From: Monosporascus cannonballus
Taxonomy: Eukaryota > Ascomycota > Sordariomycetes > Xylariales
Reading direction: 5' to 3'
Length of the DNA stretch: 64,000 nucleotides
NCBI GenBank assembly: GCA_004154925.1
Contig: QJNS01000012.1
Coordinates: 186,001 to 250,000 of the forward strand
Both the position numbers and the translations under genes were made by a program. Numbering within the stretch: the first letter of the stretch is position 1; each line of letters opens with the position of its first letter. The notes under the pieces are model-generated. The model saw only the letters and a list, made by a program, of their open reading frames with translations. It had not been told where the DNA came from and did no database searches. Below, one piece after another: positions 42,085 through 54,578 of this stretch.

Positions 42085-44043
42085 ATGGAAACCTCAGCTC
42101 CAAAGCGCCGAAAGACATCGCCTACGGGCGCCATTCCTCTTCACGGCCGGGATGCGCCTCCCGCCTCTGACGACGCGACTGGATCTGGCCGACCTTCCTT
42201 CGCATCCCCTACAAAAGCGAGCCTTGCGCGCTCGAACCCCGAATCGCCGCATTCAAGGAATATCGCGGGTACGACTACTCCGCGGGCGCGCAGGATAGCC
42301 GCCAGGCCAGCACCAAGGCCTTTACCGCCCCCATCAGGAGGAGAGGAAGAACCGATAGACCCCTTTCGCGGTCGAATGCTACGGCGCTCGCCCCCTCCTG
42401 GCGTGCTTCCTACCTTGCCGCTAGACGAGCCTGATCTTCCCCCAACGCCGACGCAGAAGGGCATATCCGATCCCGCTTCTATCAACAGTTCGCCCGTCGG
42501 AATCCATAACACGCCTTCCAAACGGGCTCGGAGAAGTAGGGCCCTGGCAGAGAAGTTCAAGAGCTCGCCCCTGAAGCAGCCGCCCCTGCGTCCGCCCCCA
42601 TCGACCGAAAAGGCCCCGACTGGACCTGTGCTGTCCCGGTCGGACCACCGGGAAGCCGAAATCCCGGCCGGACATACGCAGGTATTAGAAGGTATCAAAG
42701 AGACCTTCGCAGATCACCCGTCAGGCCCACACCCGTCTCGAAAAGTAAGAGGATACGACTGGCTCGCGGAGCAGAAGGAAACCCGTGATTCCTTACTCGC
42801 TGAGGTTGCGCGACTCGAGGGCGATGTCGAGCTTGCCGCAAGGGCGAATGATTGGTTGCATCGATCTCAACATGCGGGAGAGGGGCATCGAGACCGCCGG
42901 ACAACAGAAGAGAAAAGTAACCTACTCGGTCTGCTACGTCGGCACATGTTACCATCGGTGGATGAACCACCTAACGAGGGGCCTGGGAACTTGTTACTGG
43001 CAGCGCTGAATCCGATATCGTTCCTTCCCTTTGGCAGGGTGGAACAGGCGTTACAGGCGTTCTTCGACCCGCCAGGAGAGACGGAGGATGGGGAAGAAAC
43101 CGAGATGACTCCAACTTCGCACTATCCAATCCCTCTATCGGCAGAAGAAGAATTGCCCTACCTCCAAGTCTTCACACCTCTGACCTTCACATCAACCGTC
43201 TCCATTCTCCCCCAAGAGGATCCGGAGGATGGAAAGCCGCTCATGCAGAAGCATTCTATTTCTGTTTCCTCCGTACCGCCCGGCTTGTTCAGCGCGAGCG
43301 TCGAGATGACGGTAAACACAAAGACCCTGTCGGTCTCGGAACTTAGTGTGCCACAGCTGGATCCATCAGCTACGAGGGAGCTGAGACCGTTTGTGCAGAG
43401 AACCATCCAGGGCGAGAACAGCAGTGCCCTGACCAGGAATATCGGAGTCGTTACCTGGGCTATGGCCGAATGGGTTCGCGTGGCCACCCGCAGGGCTCGC
43501 TTCTGGTGTTCTATCGAGGATGAACTCGCAAGTCGGGATGGTATCGCGAAATGCGTGAAGCGGATGAGACAAGGCAGGAGGAGGAAGCCGGTGGGCAGAT
43601 CTGCTGCTATGGAAGACGCCGATGTGGATGGCGAGGAGGAGCCGGTGGGCGGCGCAGACAAGACCGAGACTAAAGGGGACGACTTCAGCAGAGCTGATCT
43701 ATTACGTTATCTCGCGAAAAGCAGCTTCGACATAGACTTGCATGGTGGAGACCAGGCTCCATCAGTGCGCATCGAATGGAACATTGACTTCGATTGGACG
43801 GGGGAAGCGCAGAGCAAGCTGGCGTTATTGGTCGCAGTTCCAGCGAAGTGTAAGTTTGATTCACCTAGGCCCCCATGGTTGTATAGCTGAGCTAACCTTC
43901 CGTCGATAGGGCATGGGAGTGACAAGGCTAAAAGCCTTGCTGGTATACCTGGCATCTTCGACAAGCTGATGACGAAAAACGAGGATGCAATGGAGGCAGT
44001 GAGGACTGTAGTAGCGTTGCTTGCTAGCGTGGTTAGAACTTGA
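42085..44043 (+). CDS. Probable kinetochore protein CENP-O/Mcm21
   Basis: Two exons, 42085-43849 and 43910-44043, around a 60-bp intron (split Trp codon), 632 residues. The first 230 residues are disordered, Pro/Arg/Ser-rich, with ELPPTPTQ-type motifs (PDLPPTPTQKGISDP, NTPSKRARRSRALAEKFKSS), the style of fungal CENP-O proteins. A coiled coil follows (RDSLLAEVARLEGDVELAAR), then a globular C-terminal domain with LPYLQVFTPLTFTSTVSILP and an EWNIDFDW stretch. CENP-O/Mcm21 belongs to the COMA inner-kinetochore complex with CENP-P, Ame1 and Okp1. The assignment rests on layout and motif style rather than a unique signature, so an uncharacterised nuclear protein is the alternative. Confidence 0.6.
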
Positions 44044-44350
44044 TTAGGAACTACTCGAAGCGATAGAAGGTCATCGATGTGTCCAGGTTACAGGCGCAGG
44101 AAAACGTATCACGGCCTCTTCTTAGTGTATATAACGCCGAGATCGACATGTTCTCTTTCACGGAGGAAGGATAAGCAATTGCCAGCCCAATATTGGGTCC
44201 GACGAACATAGATGACTGGCATGGGCGAAATGCCTCGTCCCCGTCCCCATAAGCGCAGGACGCGTCTTGTCCATTACGTGGCTCTCCCCTATCTCTTTAT
44301 CCCTAATAGTGACAGGAGGCTTGAACGTCCGCCCTCGCAACATGCCGGAA
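44044..44350. other. Convergent intergenic, no gene seen
   Basis: 307 bp between the CENP-O-like and DPM3 stop codons. Should hold both terminators; nothing else is visible. Confidence 0.5.
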
Positions 44351-44839
44351 TTAATCCACATCAACACCCAGTTTTCGCAGATCCGACTTGGCCAGGTCAA
44401 TCTCGGCCATCAGCTCCTTGTGCGCCTCAGGTACGTCGTTGAAGGTCATGACATTCCAGCCGAGTCGGAAAAGGAGGTAGGCGCCGAACGACACGAGGGC
44501 CCAGAAGGGCAGCTAAATTGGTTCGTCCTCGGAGTCAGCCTCACGTCCCGCCACTTCTCTGCTAGCCCAACCAGGTCTTGGATCTATGACTGTAGTTGCG
44601 TCTTGTCTTGGTGCCAGAGGAAGGGGAGGACGTACAACCGGGACGATCTCGCTCTGGACGACGGGCGGCAGGGGCACGAGCTGCAGAAACAGCGCCAGGT
44701 AGAGCTGTGCACGGAAGCGGTCAGCGGGTATTACTTCCATCCAGTTGCCCGCTATCGGGGCCGTGATGGGGAATCCTTTTTCCTTGCGTACAGAAGTGAA
44801 AAGCAGGGCAATCGAAACGGTCTGCCTGGCACGCGTCAT
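44351..44839 (-). CDS. dpm3: Dolichol-phosphate mannosyltransferase subunit 3 (DPM3)
   Basis: Small ER membrane subunit that tethers and stabilises the catalytic Dpm1, which makes dolichol-phosphate mannose for N-glycans, GPI anchors and O-mannosylation. Three exons, 44792-44839, 44636-44704 and 44351-44512, in phase, 92 residues, the same size as animal DPM3. It reads MTRARQTVSIALLFTS, then LYLALFLQLVPLPPVVQSEI (first TM), then LPFWALVSFGAYLLFRLGWN (second TM), and a cytosolic coiled tail VPEAHKELMAEIDLAKSDLR, the conserved Dpm1-binding part. The first intron has a GTACGC donor, the second (123 bp) GTACGT. The unspliced second intron would give a shorter misread protein, so this gene is easily misannotated. 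Confidence 0.92.
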
Positions 44840-46351
44840 CTTGGCGTCGTCGGCGGGATTTCGCGCTTGGAGGGTATCAGGAAACTGTAATTACGGAGCC
44901 GAAGTCGGTGTCCTTCCTACTTTTTCGTGTGGCAGGTGGCCGTTCTTCAGGAATTGAGACCAAATGAGCGACGAGAAGCGAAGTTGGAAGGGCAAAGTTA
45001 GGAGGGCGAGTTCTGGCTACGGAGTTATGCATAAGTGAAAAGATTCACGTATGCGGAAACTAGGGGCTCACAGAATCGGTTACAGTAATATTTACTTACT
45101 CTCAGCAATAGTTGCTTATCGAAGGCGCGTTCTTGGCCGCATGTCTGCTGTAGCCGTGTATAGTTCTAAACGACTTCAATAATTCCAGTCAATACCAGCC
45201 GCCACTATAGAAGTGGAAGCATGAGACCAGGAGTTGCACACACAAAGCTGTACCTGGGCCTATTTGATGTGCGGATGGTGTTGGTTGCGCGTAGGCCAGC
45301 CTCAACGAAGAAGTTGTGGTCACTTTGCTGAATGTCCGGACATGTGAAGGGCGACAGTTTGACAAGTTAGTACTAGTTGGTTCGAGTGACAACTCTTCAT
45401 TCCTAAAGAGGCCTATATCGTGACTTGGGGTTGCAAGAGACTCTAGCTTCAAGTAGAGGCGGCCTTGGGAGATGTCCCGTTGGTGGCGCATCGCGAGGCT
45501 AAGAAGGCGATGCTTAATTATGTCTAATATGTACATAATTAGTGATCTATCATGTTCCCTGGGTAGGTTAGAAAAGATACTCGCTAGTTGGTTTTGACCT
45601 GGCTGTAGTTAAGGTGCTAGTACACCTTGTCGTTCAAAGGGATGCTACTCGCAGTGTCAAGTTCCGGCACTCGGCCGGCTCGAACCACAGGGACGGACTC
45701 GTTTTTATCCTGTTGGGGCAAGTTACTGCCATGGAGGTTGCCAGGTCCGGAAGCCAAGGCCGGTCTTGTCGGTTCACCGTGTGTGTCTGATGTAAGCTAT
45801 AAAATGATAGAATAGATAGCACGACTTAATGACCCTCAACCTCAGTACCAGCGCAGGTGCGGGCGACATAGTCTGTGGCAGTAACCCCCTTCTCTGAGGC
45901 TGATACCGTTGTCTAGAGTTGAGCGCGACTTCGTACCGTACGGTAGTACGCATGGCTGGCATGCTCAGTAACAAGCTTACATCAATCGCCCTTAGCAATA
46001 AAACTCCAACCGGCCATCCTTAGTATGCAAACGATTGTGTAACCGACGACCAGAAACATCACTATAGGTTTCAGGCCCATGTTTGATGTTCAAGACGACC
46101 AAGTTTATCCGCCCCATGCCTCCTCTTGTCTTCCTTATGATCATGTCTATTTGCAACTATGTCTTGAGCACCCGAAGAAGATTTCCATGACGTATGAGCG
46201 CTTCCTCGCGTGGGATCACAGTCCCGCCATGGGCTGGTTTGATGAGAGGGACTTGATAACACCAGGCCCGGCACCCTGCCAGTCGCCGCGTCAACCTGAG
46301 CCACACATCACACGTACGTGAAACGAACCAAGGCTCTTACGAACCGGTTCT

Positions 46352-46385
<34 letters not shown>

Positions 46386-46713
46386 AAATGACGCCACAAC
46401 ATAACATTCAAAGAACCCAACTGACGGGGTCGCCCTTGAAAGGTCTCCGAGGTTTATCTACAGCCTTTCCATTGGCCACTTTTAGGGCTAGATATCAGCG
46501 AAGACACCAACTCCGGGGCAGAAAATTCTTATGACAGACGGCTAGCTGGCCTTTGATCAGTTAGAACCCGACAACCAGTAATAATTACCCCATACCATCA
46601 AGTCTCAGCACCCAAGAAAGACAGTAGCAGCTTCGAATTAGAAATACATAAAGATGAAACCGAAATTACGGGGGCGAAGTCAGCTAAACTGTTTGCCTCG
46701 CTCGGCAACAGTT
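44840..46713. other. Gene-poor interval, 1.9 kb
   Basis: The DPM3 promoter lies at its left end. No frame of coding character was found. It contains the poly-A tract listed separately. Confidence 0.5.
46355..46383 (+). repeat. Poly-A tract, 29 bases
   Basis: An uninterrupted run of 29 A in otherwise mixed sequence. No upstream gene or retroposon body and no flanking duplication were recognised, so it is recorded as a homopolymer only. Confidence 0.9.
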
Positions 46714-47496
46714 TTAGAAAGCACACAGCATAAACGCGATCATTAACCCCAGCGCCCCCGTAACAAGTTGCATATTTGGCCCCCAAGGAAGTCCTGCGGA
46801 AGACACAGGCAAAGTGCTTGAGGTTCCATGGATCGATCCGGCAATGGTAGTACCCTGCCCGCTACCCGATGAGGGCAACGGATGGGTAGCTGTGACGTTC
46901 GTAATGCCCGCAAAGCTTGGGATGTCGCCTGAGACTGTAACAGTAACTGTGTGGATAGTATTAGAAAAGGTGATCATTTCTAAAGATATGCGAGATGTTT
47001 CACCTGTCCCCGAGCAGTTCGGCATTGTAGACGTGGGCTGCTCCAAAGCACTAGGGTCTATAAAGACGCTGTTGCTTGGCCTGGACGACTGCCACGTCTC
47101 CGGCTGCGAAGTCGAAGAACTGACAGAAGTAGAAGGGGCAACCGTTGTAGACATAGATTCCGCGGCTAAGCTAGGAACGGCCGCCGTCGTGAGTATAGTC
47201 GATGTCCTTGTCGTCCCCAGTCTTGTCCTTGTCTCCCGGGGAAGAGTGGTGAATGAAGAATTAGAGTCGCCACATCCGTCTTTCAAGCTGATAGTGACCG
47301 TATCTGTGACAGTCCGTGTGACAGTGGCCGCATCGGAGCACGTTCCCGCACAATTGCCCCTGCCCAAGGAGGGTTCACCGCTAACTTTAGTACTATCCTG
47401 ACCGCGTACTAGAGGAATAGAGAGAGCGAAAAGGGTTATAACGAACGACAACGCCATCTTCTGGGGCATCTGGAAAGAAAGTCGGTAAAGCGCCAT
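46714..47496 (-). CDS. Small GPI-anchored Ser/Thr-rich wall protein
   Basis: A single frame of up to 260 residues. The signal peptide is best read from the Met at codon 10 or 14 (MALSFVITLFALSIPLVRGQ). The first 9 codons contain TTTCCAG before ATG, as if a 5' leader intron ended there. The mature protein has one cysteine group (GNCAGTCSDAATVTRTVTDT), a very Ser/Thr-rich region, and a second VTVTVSGD stretch. The C-terminus (NMQLVTGALGLMIAFMLCAF) is a GPI-addition tail following small residues. Probably secreted, O-mannosylated and wall-linked; no enzymatic domain. Confidence 0.72.
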   Translation of the reverse strand: MALYRLSFQMPQKMALSFVITLFALSIPLVRGQDSTKVSGEPSLGRGNCAGTCSDAATVTRTVTDTVTISLKDGCGDSNSSFTTLPRETRTRLGTTRTSTILTTAAVPSLAAESMSTTVAPSTSVSSSTSQPETWQSSRPSNSVFIDPSALEQPTSTMPNCSGTGETSRISLEMITFSNTIHTVTVTVSGDIPSFAGITNVTATHPLPSSGSGQGTTIAGSIHGTSSTLPVSSAGLPWGPNMQLVTGALGLMIAFMLCAF

Positions 47497-49262
47497 GGAG
47501 GGGGCATGTTGGATCCTCTGGGCTGGCCTACTTTATAAGTCAGTGGCTCCTTGCTGATGGTGGCACCGTGCATCAACCTTCATCTCCCATGCGGACCCGA
47601 ACTCGCCTTGTACGGAACCGTTTCTCTATTCCCGCTCTCATAGTAGTACGGAATGCGCCTTTATCTCGGGAGCTCGGTACGTTGCCAGCTAAATAAGGAT
47701 ATTTGCTATTCGTGATTTTAGACCGCTGTGACACAGCAGGTCTCGGAGATTACAAGGTATGTTCTTACCGAGCACTGAAACATGATGGTGGTGAGGTTGC
47801 TTCATATTGCGTTATTACTCGTGCTACGTTTGAGGAACTATCGCGTGTTATGACAAGCATCTGACCGAGCCCTGCCAGCAATCGCCGTAGCCTAGCCCCA
47901 CGTCAGATACAGAGGTAGGGAGGGATATTATGACAGCCCCACGATCCTCTTACATGAGACATAGAAGGCCTATGACTTCCATGCTGAATACCAAGGCTAG
48001 CGAGGTTCGGCTGCGCCTTGAATAAACGTCAACGGCATCCCCGTTGGACGTGCCCTTGCCTCCGGGATGGGATGTGTCCGGCCTTGAGAGGCTTCTATAG
48101 GGCATCGCAGGAAGGAAGTCATGACTTACTCTGAACGCCACGATGTTGCGATCTGATAGCTATGCCTAGCGCACGGCATGTCGGTACCATCACGGGTATA
48201 TGGTAGTAAGTAATAGCGTAAACCAGGGACCGAGGGGTGGTGTTGGTTAAGTAACTACTTCGCTATAGAACCAATCCAACTAGGATACCGGAGTGATAAC
48301 ATTCTAAATTTTAACCCTCGTACATAGACCGTTTATACATTACTCATGGTGATATAGGTGGACATGGATGATATATCAAGATAGCTACTATTGTCATGCC
48401 ATCTTATTGTCAATGATGAAACGCTATCCCGGGCTGGATCAATGCTAAATCTCGGTGCCCTGAAGACCACCGGTTAAATATTACGTGATATTCGCATTAG
48501 AACCAGGCGGTTATTAAGAATGTCTACTGGAGACTGCCGAAATATCTTTGTTCAAATGACTCGACGACGTTTACATACGCGCAGTTTCAGGGGTTGATGC
48601 CACCCAGGCATTGCTTTGACGGGCGAAGGCAGTTTGTTTAGCCTCTTCGGAACATGAGACCTGGCTTGTCCCACGTTGAAGCACGTATTCGGTGTTCATT
48701 GACAGAACAAACGACCTAGATGACAGAAGGCATGGCCAACGCGACCTTAGTTAGCTGACTCGTTGCACACACCAGGGACAAACAGTGACGGTCGTAGCAT
48801 GGGGCCACGCACCAGACGGCCGAAGACCGACACACCCTCCAACACATAAGATTAGACTCTACCTCTACAAGAGCCCCCGTGCAACTATATATGGGTTTGT
48901 CCCTGAATTACAGGACGGAAATTGCCTCGATTCAGCTTGCGCTGGGCAACCACCCTGCCCAATAATGCCCATGGTATCTTCCAGTAAATATGAATTACCA
49001 AACGCCGGCTGATGCAACATAAGTCTGATTGGCCCCTCCACGCAAACCGCGGGACATTGCAATAAGAGCCATGGAACGCCAATGCTATGCTAGAGACTGA
49101 ATATGTAGGGCAACACCCTGGTTCCCTCATGTGCCAGCAGTTTGTCAAATCTCGTTAAATAAAACATCAACAAGCTCATCCATGATGGTGAACGCTAAAT
49201 GGGCACTGCCATAAGATTCCTTAGCCTCGCGGCAAACACGCATATTTGGGTATTGGAAGGAC
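47497..49262. other. Gene-poor interval, 1.8 kb
   Basis: Promoter of the GPI protein gene at the left, 3' flank of the sorting nexin at the right. No supported gene. Confidence 0.5.
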
Positions 49263-52200
49263 TCACTTCAGCCTCTGGTTGTTAAGAGTGGCAAAGATCC
49301 TGCGACTAGCCGCCTGCGCGTTCAGTCGCCCAACAACGCTCCCTGCAAGATCGGGAACCAGGGTGGCTAGCATCAAGCTTGCCTCCCTCCGAGTCTTTGC
49401 CTTCTCTGATGCTGTTCTTGGAACCTTACTCCGATCCATCTGTCCACCGGGCCACATGTTATCTTTTAGGACGCCGACGTATTTCAGGATGGCATCTTCC
49501 TGGACAAAGAATTTGAAGCTATCCCGGACCTTGCGTTCGATCGTACCACCTAGTAGTTGATGGAGCACGACAACCACAGCTCGTCCACGTAGCCAATTGT
49601 TACCTCGGTTCAGCCCGAATACTTCGAGAAAGATATCGCAGATGGGTTTGATGAAGGGCTCGAGTTCCTTGTTTTCGAATGCGTTCAGCTCGGCTTCGGC
49701 TTCGGCAGTTGACATGGCGCTGTCATTGACGTTGACTGGTAGCGTGCTCATCTGGCCCGCAGCGGCGGCTATCAGGTTTTGCCCCGTGAGAGATAATTGG
49801 TCAAGCATAGGGATGTTCCCCAGGATGTCTTCCATTCCATCCGCAACCGAGTCGTACAGGCGTGTTATCATATCTTTCCGGTCATCGCGACTTATCAAGT
49901 CCTCACCTTGGGTTATTACGCTCTGTGACAAGAAGGCCCGCAATTCCCGGCTCCGACAGACGTCAGGAAGTTGAAGTAGCTCCCGAAGATATTGTTCGAG
50001 AGCATCGCGTCTCTTGCGGAGAAAGTCGCTTTGCAGCTTCATGACCATTCTCCGCCGAGGGAAGTCTAGGTGCCGCACCGACGGGTACCTGTGACGTAGT
50101 CTCTGATGAAGTTCGTGAAACTCGCTGTATCGTTTAGTGACAATCCATGTTGCTGCCGGCATCTTCTCCCCTGCGTCCCTCCGAACTTCTACGACATACA
50201 CAGCGAACTCCTTCCCATCGTCATCTCGTCCGACTTGGATGGACATAATCCTGATCGATGCTCGCCCGTAAAGGCTGTTGTCGCTCTCTTGAATCACGTA
50301 TTGCTGCCTTTGAAGCTCCTTCCGCCGAAGTTCCCTTTCTAAGCTGGCTTTCGACTTCCGTAGGATGCGAAGTTCTGCGGTGTTGTTGGTTAATTCAGCT
50401 TTCTTGGTCAGGGAATCTAAAACCGCCTCTTGAGCCACCAACCGATCAATATCGTTGGTCAGCGCCGTGATTGCCTCCGCGAGTCCTAGATCACCGGGTG
50501 CGGCTTCGTGCACTTCGTCCTCAATGTCAAGGCCCTCATTTAAGTCTTCTTGTTCATCGGCCAAGCACTTGTCTTCGTCCCCAAAAAGATCATCGTCCTC
50601 AAAGACGCCAATGCGAGATGCAGCACTGACAAGCCCCAGCGAGGCAAGACTTGGCTTCCCGGCCTCCTTCGCAGATGTAGTGAGAACGGGGCGCTGCTGA
50701 TCTATCGACGCCCTTGCCGATTCGTTGTCATGGCCCGAGAAGATGCTTGAGGCCTCATCGTCATTACCAAATAGAGACTTGTGAATCTCCTCCGCCGTCT
50801 GCGGACGGTCGTCTTCCATGATGCTATTGAGCGCTTCTTCCATCGCCTCCACGACTTGCGTATCGGGTTGGGGTTTGATAGGCCCTTGATCAAGGCTCTG
50901 TGTCGACTCTGCCAAGAGATCATTGTCGTAGTCGTCATCGTCAAATACAGGTGAAGAAGGAGTTTCATCCAATGATCGTCGAGTACCCATCAGAGAACCC
51001 GAACTATGACTGCCGTTAGTCGCCGAAGCTTGGACGTCTGTAGCTGAAAGCGTTCGGGCAGCCTTAAACGGCGGTATATTCAACTTCGGATTCAGCCTCG
51101 ACACAGGCGTGGGCTTGAAGATATTTGACTGTGCGGTCGGCTTCGACGGACCTGGCTCAGGAGGAGGCGGAAGAGGCTGCGGGGCATTGCTCGAAGCGTC
51201 TTCCGCCGCCAGAGCTTTGAAGAACAGATCTGACTTCTTGAATGCTTGGAAGAACTTCGACTGCATCTCCTCAAGTACGGCACACTGGGCCCTCAGCACA
51301 CCCTTACGTGCCCTGTAATACTGTTCGGGAGTTGCTTTCCTTCCAGCGCCAAGAAAGTCGCTTATAGCTTGCCGTGATGAAGGTGGTACTTTGAGCTCAG
51401 GCCGCGATAGATATGCTTGATCAATCTGAGCCAGGTCTGTCCGATCGGAGTCAGTCCAAGGAGGCAACGTCGAAGGCATGTGTTCGTCTTCCAGGCCATC
51501 ATCTTCAAGGGGATTCCGAAAACCATCCACCACCAGCCAGAACTGTACAAGAGGCATAAGATTTTGCCGGTCCATGTATTCCATGAAATAGGAGAGGCCG
51601 GAGGGATCACGTAACAGTTCCACCAATGATGCATTCTCTAGCTTGGACGCACCTGCTCTTGGGGTCGGATTAGTCCACGGGGCCGCAGCACGTCTATCGC
51701 CTCCTGCAGCCAGGTGCTGGACCCTCTGATCTAAAAGTCTCTTGCCCATTTCCAACCGGCGGATATAGACGTGATCCTGACTGTCTTTCTGCGAGTCCTT
51801 CTTGAGCTGACTGGCAACCTCGCTTCTGAACCGCCTAGCATCGGATAGGTTGTTCACCTTGCGGATAGTACGAATGAACCTCTCAAACCTGCGCTCACTG
51901 TCTCCAGGGGCAAGGCGGGGAAAGGCAACGGGCTTGGAACTTCTTGGTGCGGGTGTGGCATGGGTATCCAGGGCGGCGCGGAGCTTGCGGACCGTCGAGC
52001 GATCTTGCAACATAGATCGTCCGTAGTTCTCCATGATTTGATTCCACGTATCGGGCTCCGCCAGGAGTTGCATCACAGGGAACAGGAGAGCACAGGCCAC
52101 GATTTCGCGGACTATGCTCGAGACCGCGCGGCTATCGAGAGTTTTCTCAGGAAGCACTTTCGGCAGTATTCTAGAAACGGTATTTCTTAGGTGGTCTTGC

Positions 52201-52883
52201 TGCAACAACTTGGTATCCGAGTATGCTAGGGATACGGCAGGGTGGAGCTTCCCGTCCCGATACTTTGCGGCGATGGCCAAGTCTAGCTCTTCCGACTCGG
52301 TGACGTCGCGGTTTAGTTTCCGGCCACGGACTGCTCTTTCAGCATCATAAAAATCTCGAAAATGTCCCGTAAGGATTGGAACGATCCTGCCCGTGACGAC
52401 TTCGACTAAATCCGTCTCAAGTAGACGGGCTCGAATACTGACCAACACATCCCGTACCGTCCTGTCCACCTCATTGGGGAACACCTGGCTCTCGCTGATA
52501 TTGGAGTACCATGATGTCACGAAATCTCGAATTATTAGGCGGAGCAGGTCGTCCAAGGCATCGGACGTCCTGGGGGAGTCGGGACAGACTGGCCGTTTTA
52601 TGTATGTCTGCCGAACACGCAATGCAGTAGTTTCCCTTGCCCAGGCCTCTGCCCCTACAAACCTGACGGAATTGGGCCGCGACGATCGGTTCCGCCGGGT
52701 ACCTGCGTAACCGCGGGAGGTGGCAAGAATGGCAAGGAGAAAGCATAGAATAGTCGTTACCACTCCGGTGACAAAAGCATATCCGGCCCATCGTATGACG
52801 GGAAACCAGCTGACGGCATGGCCCCAGGCAATGAAGCAGACAATGCCAGCTATGAGGATATCTCTCCCCTTAAGGGCCATCAT
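49263..52883 (-). CDS. mdm1: Mdm1/SNX13-type sorting nexin (TM-PXA-RGS-PX-Nexin_C)
   Basis: Intronless, 1206 residues. Two N-terminal TM segments (about 8-28 and 33-55: ILIAGIVCFIAWGHAVSWF, GVVTTILCFLLAILA) anchor it in the ER. PXA domain at about 105-300 (LRLIIRDFVTSWYSNIS), RGS-like domain at about 415-565 (SLVELLRDPSGLSYFMEYMD), acidic disordered linker at 600-830 with a short coiled coil, PX domain at about 885-985 (KRYSEFHELHQRLRHRYPSV, then the basic FPRRRMVMKL loop that binds phosphoinositide), and Nexin_C at about 1075-1180 (NNWLRGRAVVVVLHQLLGGT). Mdm1 tethers ER to vacuole and lipid droplets. The order and length match the family. A second ATG follows at codon 2. Confidence 0.93.
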   Translation of the reverse strand: MMALKGRDILIAGIVCFIAWGHAVSWFPVIRWAGYAFVTGVVTTILCFLLAILATSRGYAGTRRNRSSRPNSVRFVGAEAWARETTALRVRQTYIKRPVCPDSPRTSDALDDLLRLIIRDFVTSWYSNISESQVFPNEVDRTVRDVLVSIRARLLETDLVEVVTGRIVPILTGHFRDFYDAERAVRGRKLNRDVTESEELDLAIAAKYRDGKLHPAVSLAYSDTKLLQQDHLRNTVSRILPKVLPEKTLDSRAVSSIVREIVACALLFPVMQLLAEPDTWNQIMENYGRSMLQDRSTVRKLRAALDTHATPAPRSSKPVAFPRLAPGDSERRFERFIRTIRKVNNLSDARRFRSEVASQLKKDSQKDSQDHVYIRRLEMGKRLLDQRVQHLAAGGDRRAAAPWTNPTPRAGASKLENASLVELLRDPSGLSYFMEYMDRQNLMPLVQFWLVVDGFRNPLEDDGLEDEHMPSTLPPWTDSDRTDLAQIDQAYLSRPELKVPPSSRQAISDFLGAGRKATPEQYYRARKGVLRAQCAVLEEMQSKFFQAFKKSDLFFKALAAEDASSNAPQPLPPPPEPGPSKPTAQSNIFKPTPVSRLNPKLNIPPFKAARTLSATDVQASATNGSHSSGSLMGTRRSLDETPSSPVFDDDDYDNDLLAESTQSLDQGPIKPQPDTQVVEAMEEALNSIMEDDRPQTAEEIHKSLFGNDDEASSIFSGHDNESARASIDQQRPVLTTSAKEAGKPSLASLGLVSAASRIGVFEDDDLFGDEDKCLADEQEDLNEGLDIEDEVHEAAPGDLGLAEAITALTNDIDRLVAQEAVLDSLTKKAELTNNTAELRILRKSKASLERELRRKELQRQQYVIQESDNSLYGRASIRIMSIQVGRDDDGKEFAVYVVEVRRDAGEKMPAATWIVTKRYSEFHELHQRLRHRYPSVRHLDFPRRRMVMKLQSDFLRKRRDALEQYLRELLQLPDVCRSRELRAFLSQSVITQGEDLISRDDRKDMITRLYDSVADGMEDILGNIPMLDQLSLTGQNLIAAAAGQMSTLPVNVNDSAMSTAEAEAELNAFENKELEPFIKPICDIFLEVFGLNRGNNWLRGRAVVVVLHQLLGGTIERKVRDSFKFFVQEDAILKYVGVLKDNMWPGGQMDRSKVPRTASEKAKTRREASLMLATLVPDLAGSVVGRLNAQAASRRIFATLNNQRLK

Positions 52884-53659
52884 CTAGGTCGAGTCGGCGT
52901 GATTCGCGCGACATGGTTTGAGCTATAATAGGTTACGTTGGTGTTTGTCGTAGCGCATTGTGGTGAGGGAGAGATAGTGTGAGAGAGGGAGAGGTTACCA
53001 GGGACTGACGGAGTTGAATGCCAAGGCAACTAAACGGCACTGCGCATGTATTTATTTATGCAGCTATATGTCGGTGTACGAAGTACCTCCCTGTAGGCGG
53101 ACGGGGACTGCTGACATTAGGTAACAGTACATATTGCGTAGGTATTTAGGTACCACCTACCTAGGTAGGTAGGCATGTAGGTGCTTTGCAGATTTACTGC
53201 CTCGGCATGGGTAGCTTATCGATAAGGATACCAATATGCATGTTACACCTCAACCCTGGGCCGTCTTACCACAGACGTATATACCTACCTACCTAGATAG
53301 GTATCTAGGTGTATATCCGTGCCTAGGTAGTCTAGATATGTATACGTACATATGCATACCTATGTATATCCCACATGTGAGCACGTCAGTTCGTAAATCC
53401 TCAGGCACATCGTTTAGGGTGCAGTTTGGTCTATGAGCATCTACTGTATGGCCGATCTCTTGGATATGACATTGGGTTCAGCAGAACTAGACTCACTGTC
53501 TACCTATATAGGCATCCCGGGTACGCGCACTAGGATCAATGGCCTCTAAGTTGAAGGCGCATGTGCTATGTCTGGTAAGAAAAGGTAGAGGCATCTCATC
53601 ATATTCAGTGGAAAACGTCCCCTTGTACCCTCGATGGGGCTTCCAGACCTCACCGTCTC
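52884..53659. other. Promoter of the nexin gene with CCTA/TAGG repeats
   Basis: No gene. Around 53140-53345 there are runs of ACCTACCTAGGTAGGTAGG type, palindromic TAGGTACC motifs and alternating TATACATA. Confidence 0.6.

Positions 53660-54578
<919 letters not shown>

Noticed and set aside
46814..47401. 195-codon plus-strand frame opposite the small GPI protein gene
   Set aside because: The minus strand has a signal peptide, Ser/Thr-rich body and GPI tail; the plus-strand translation has no comparable layout.
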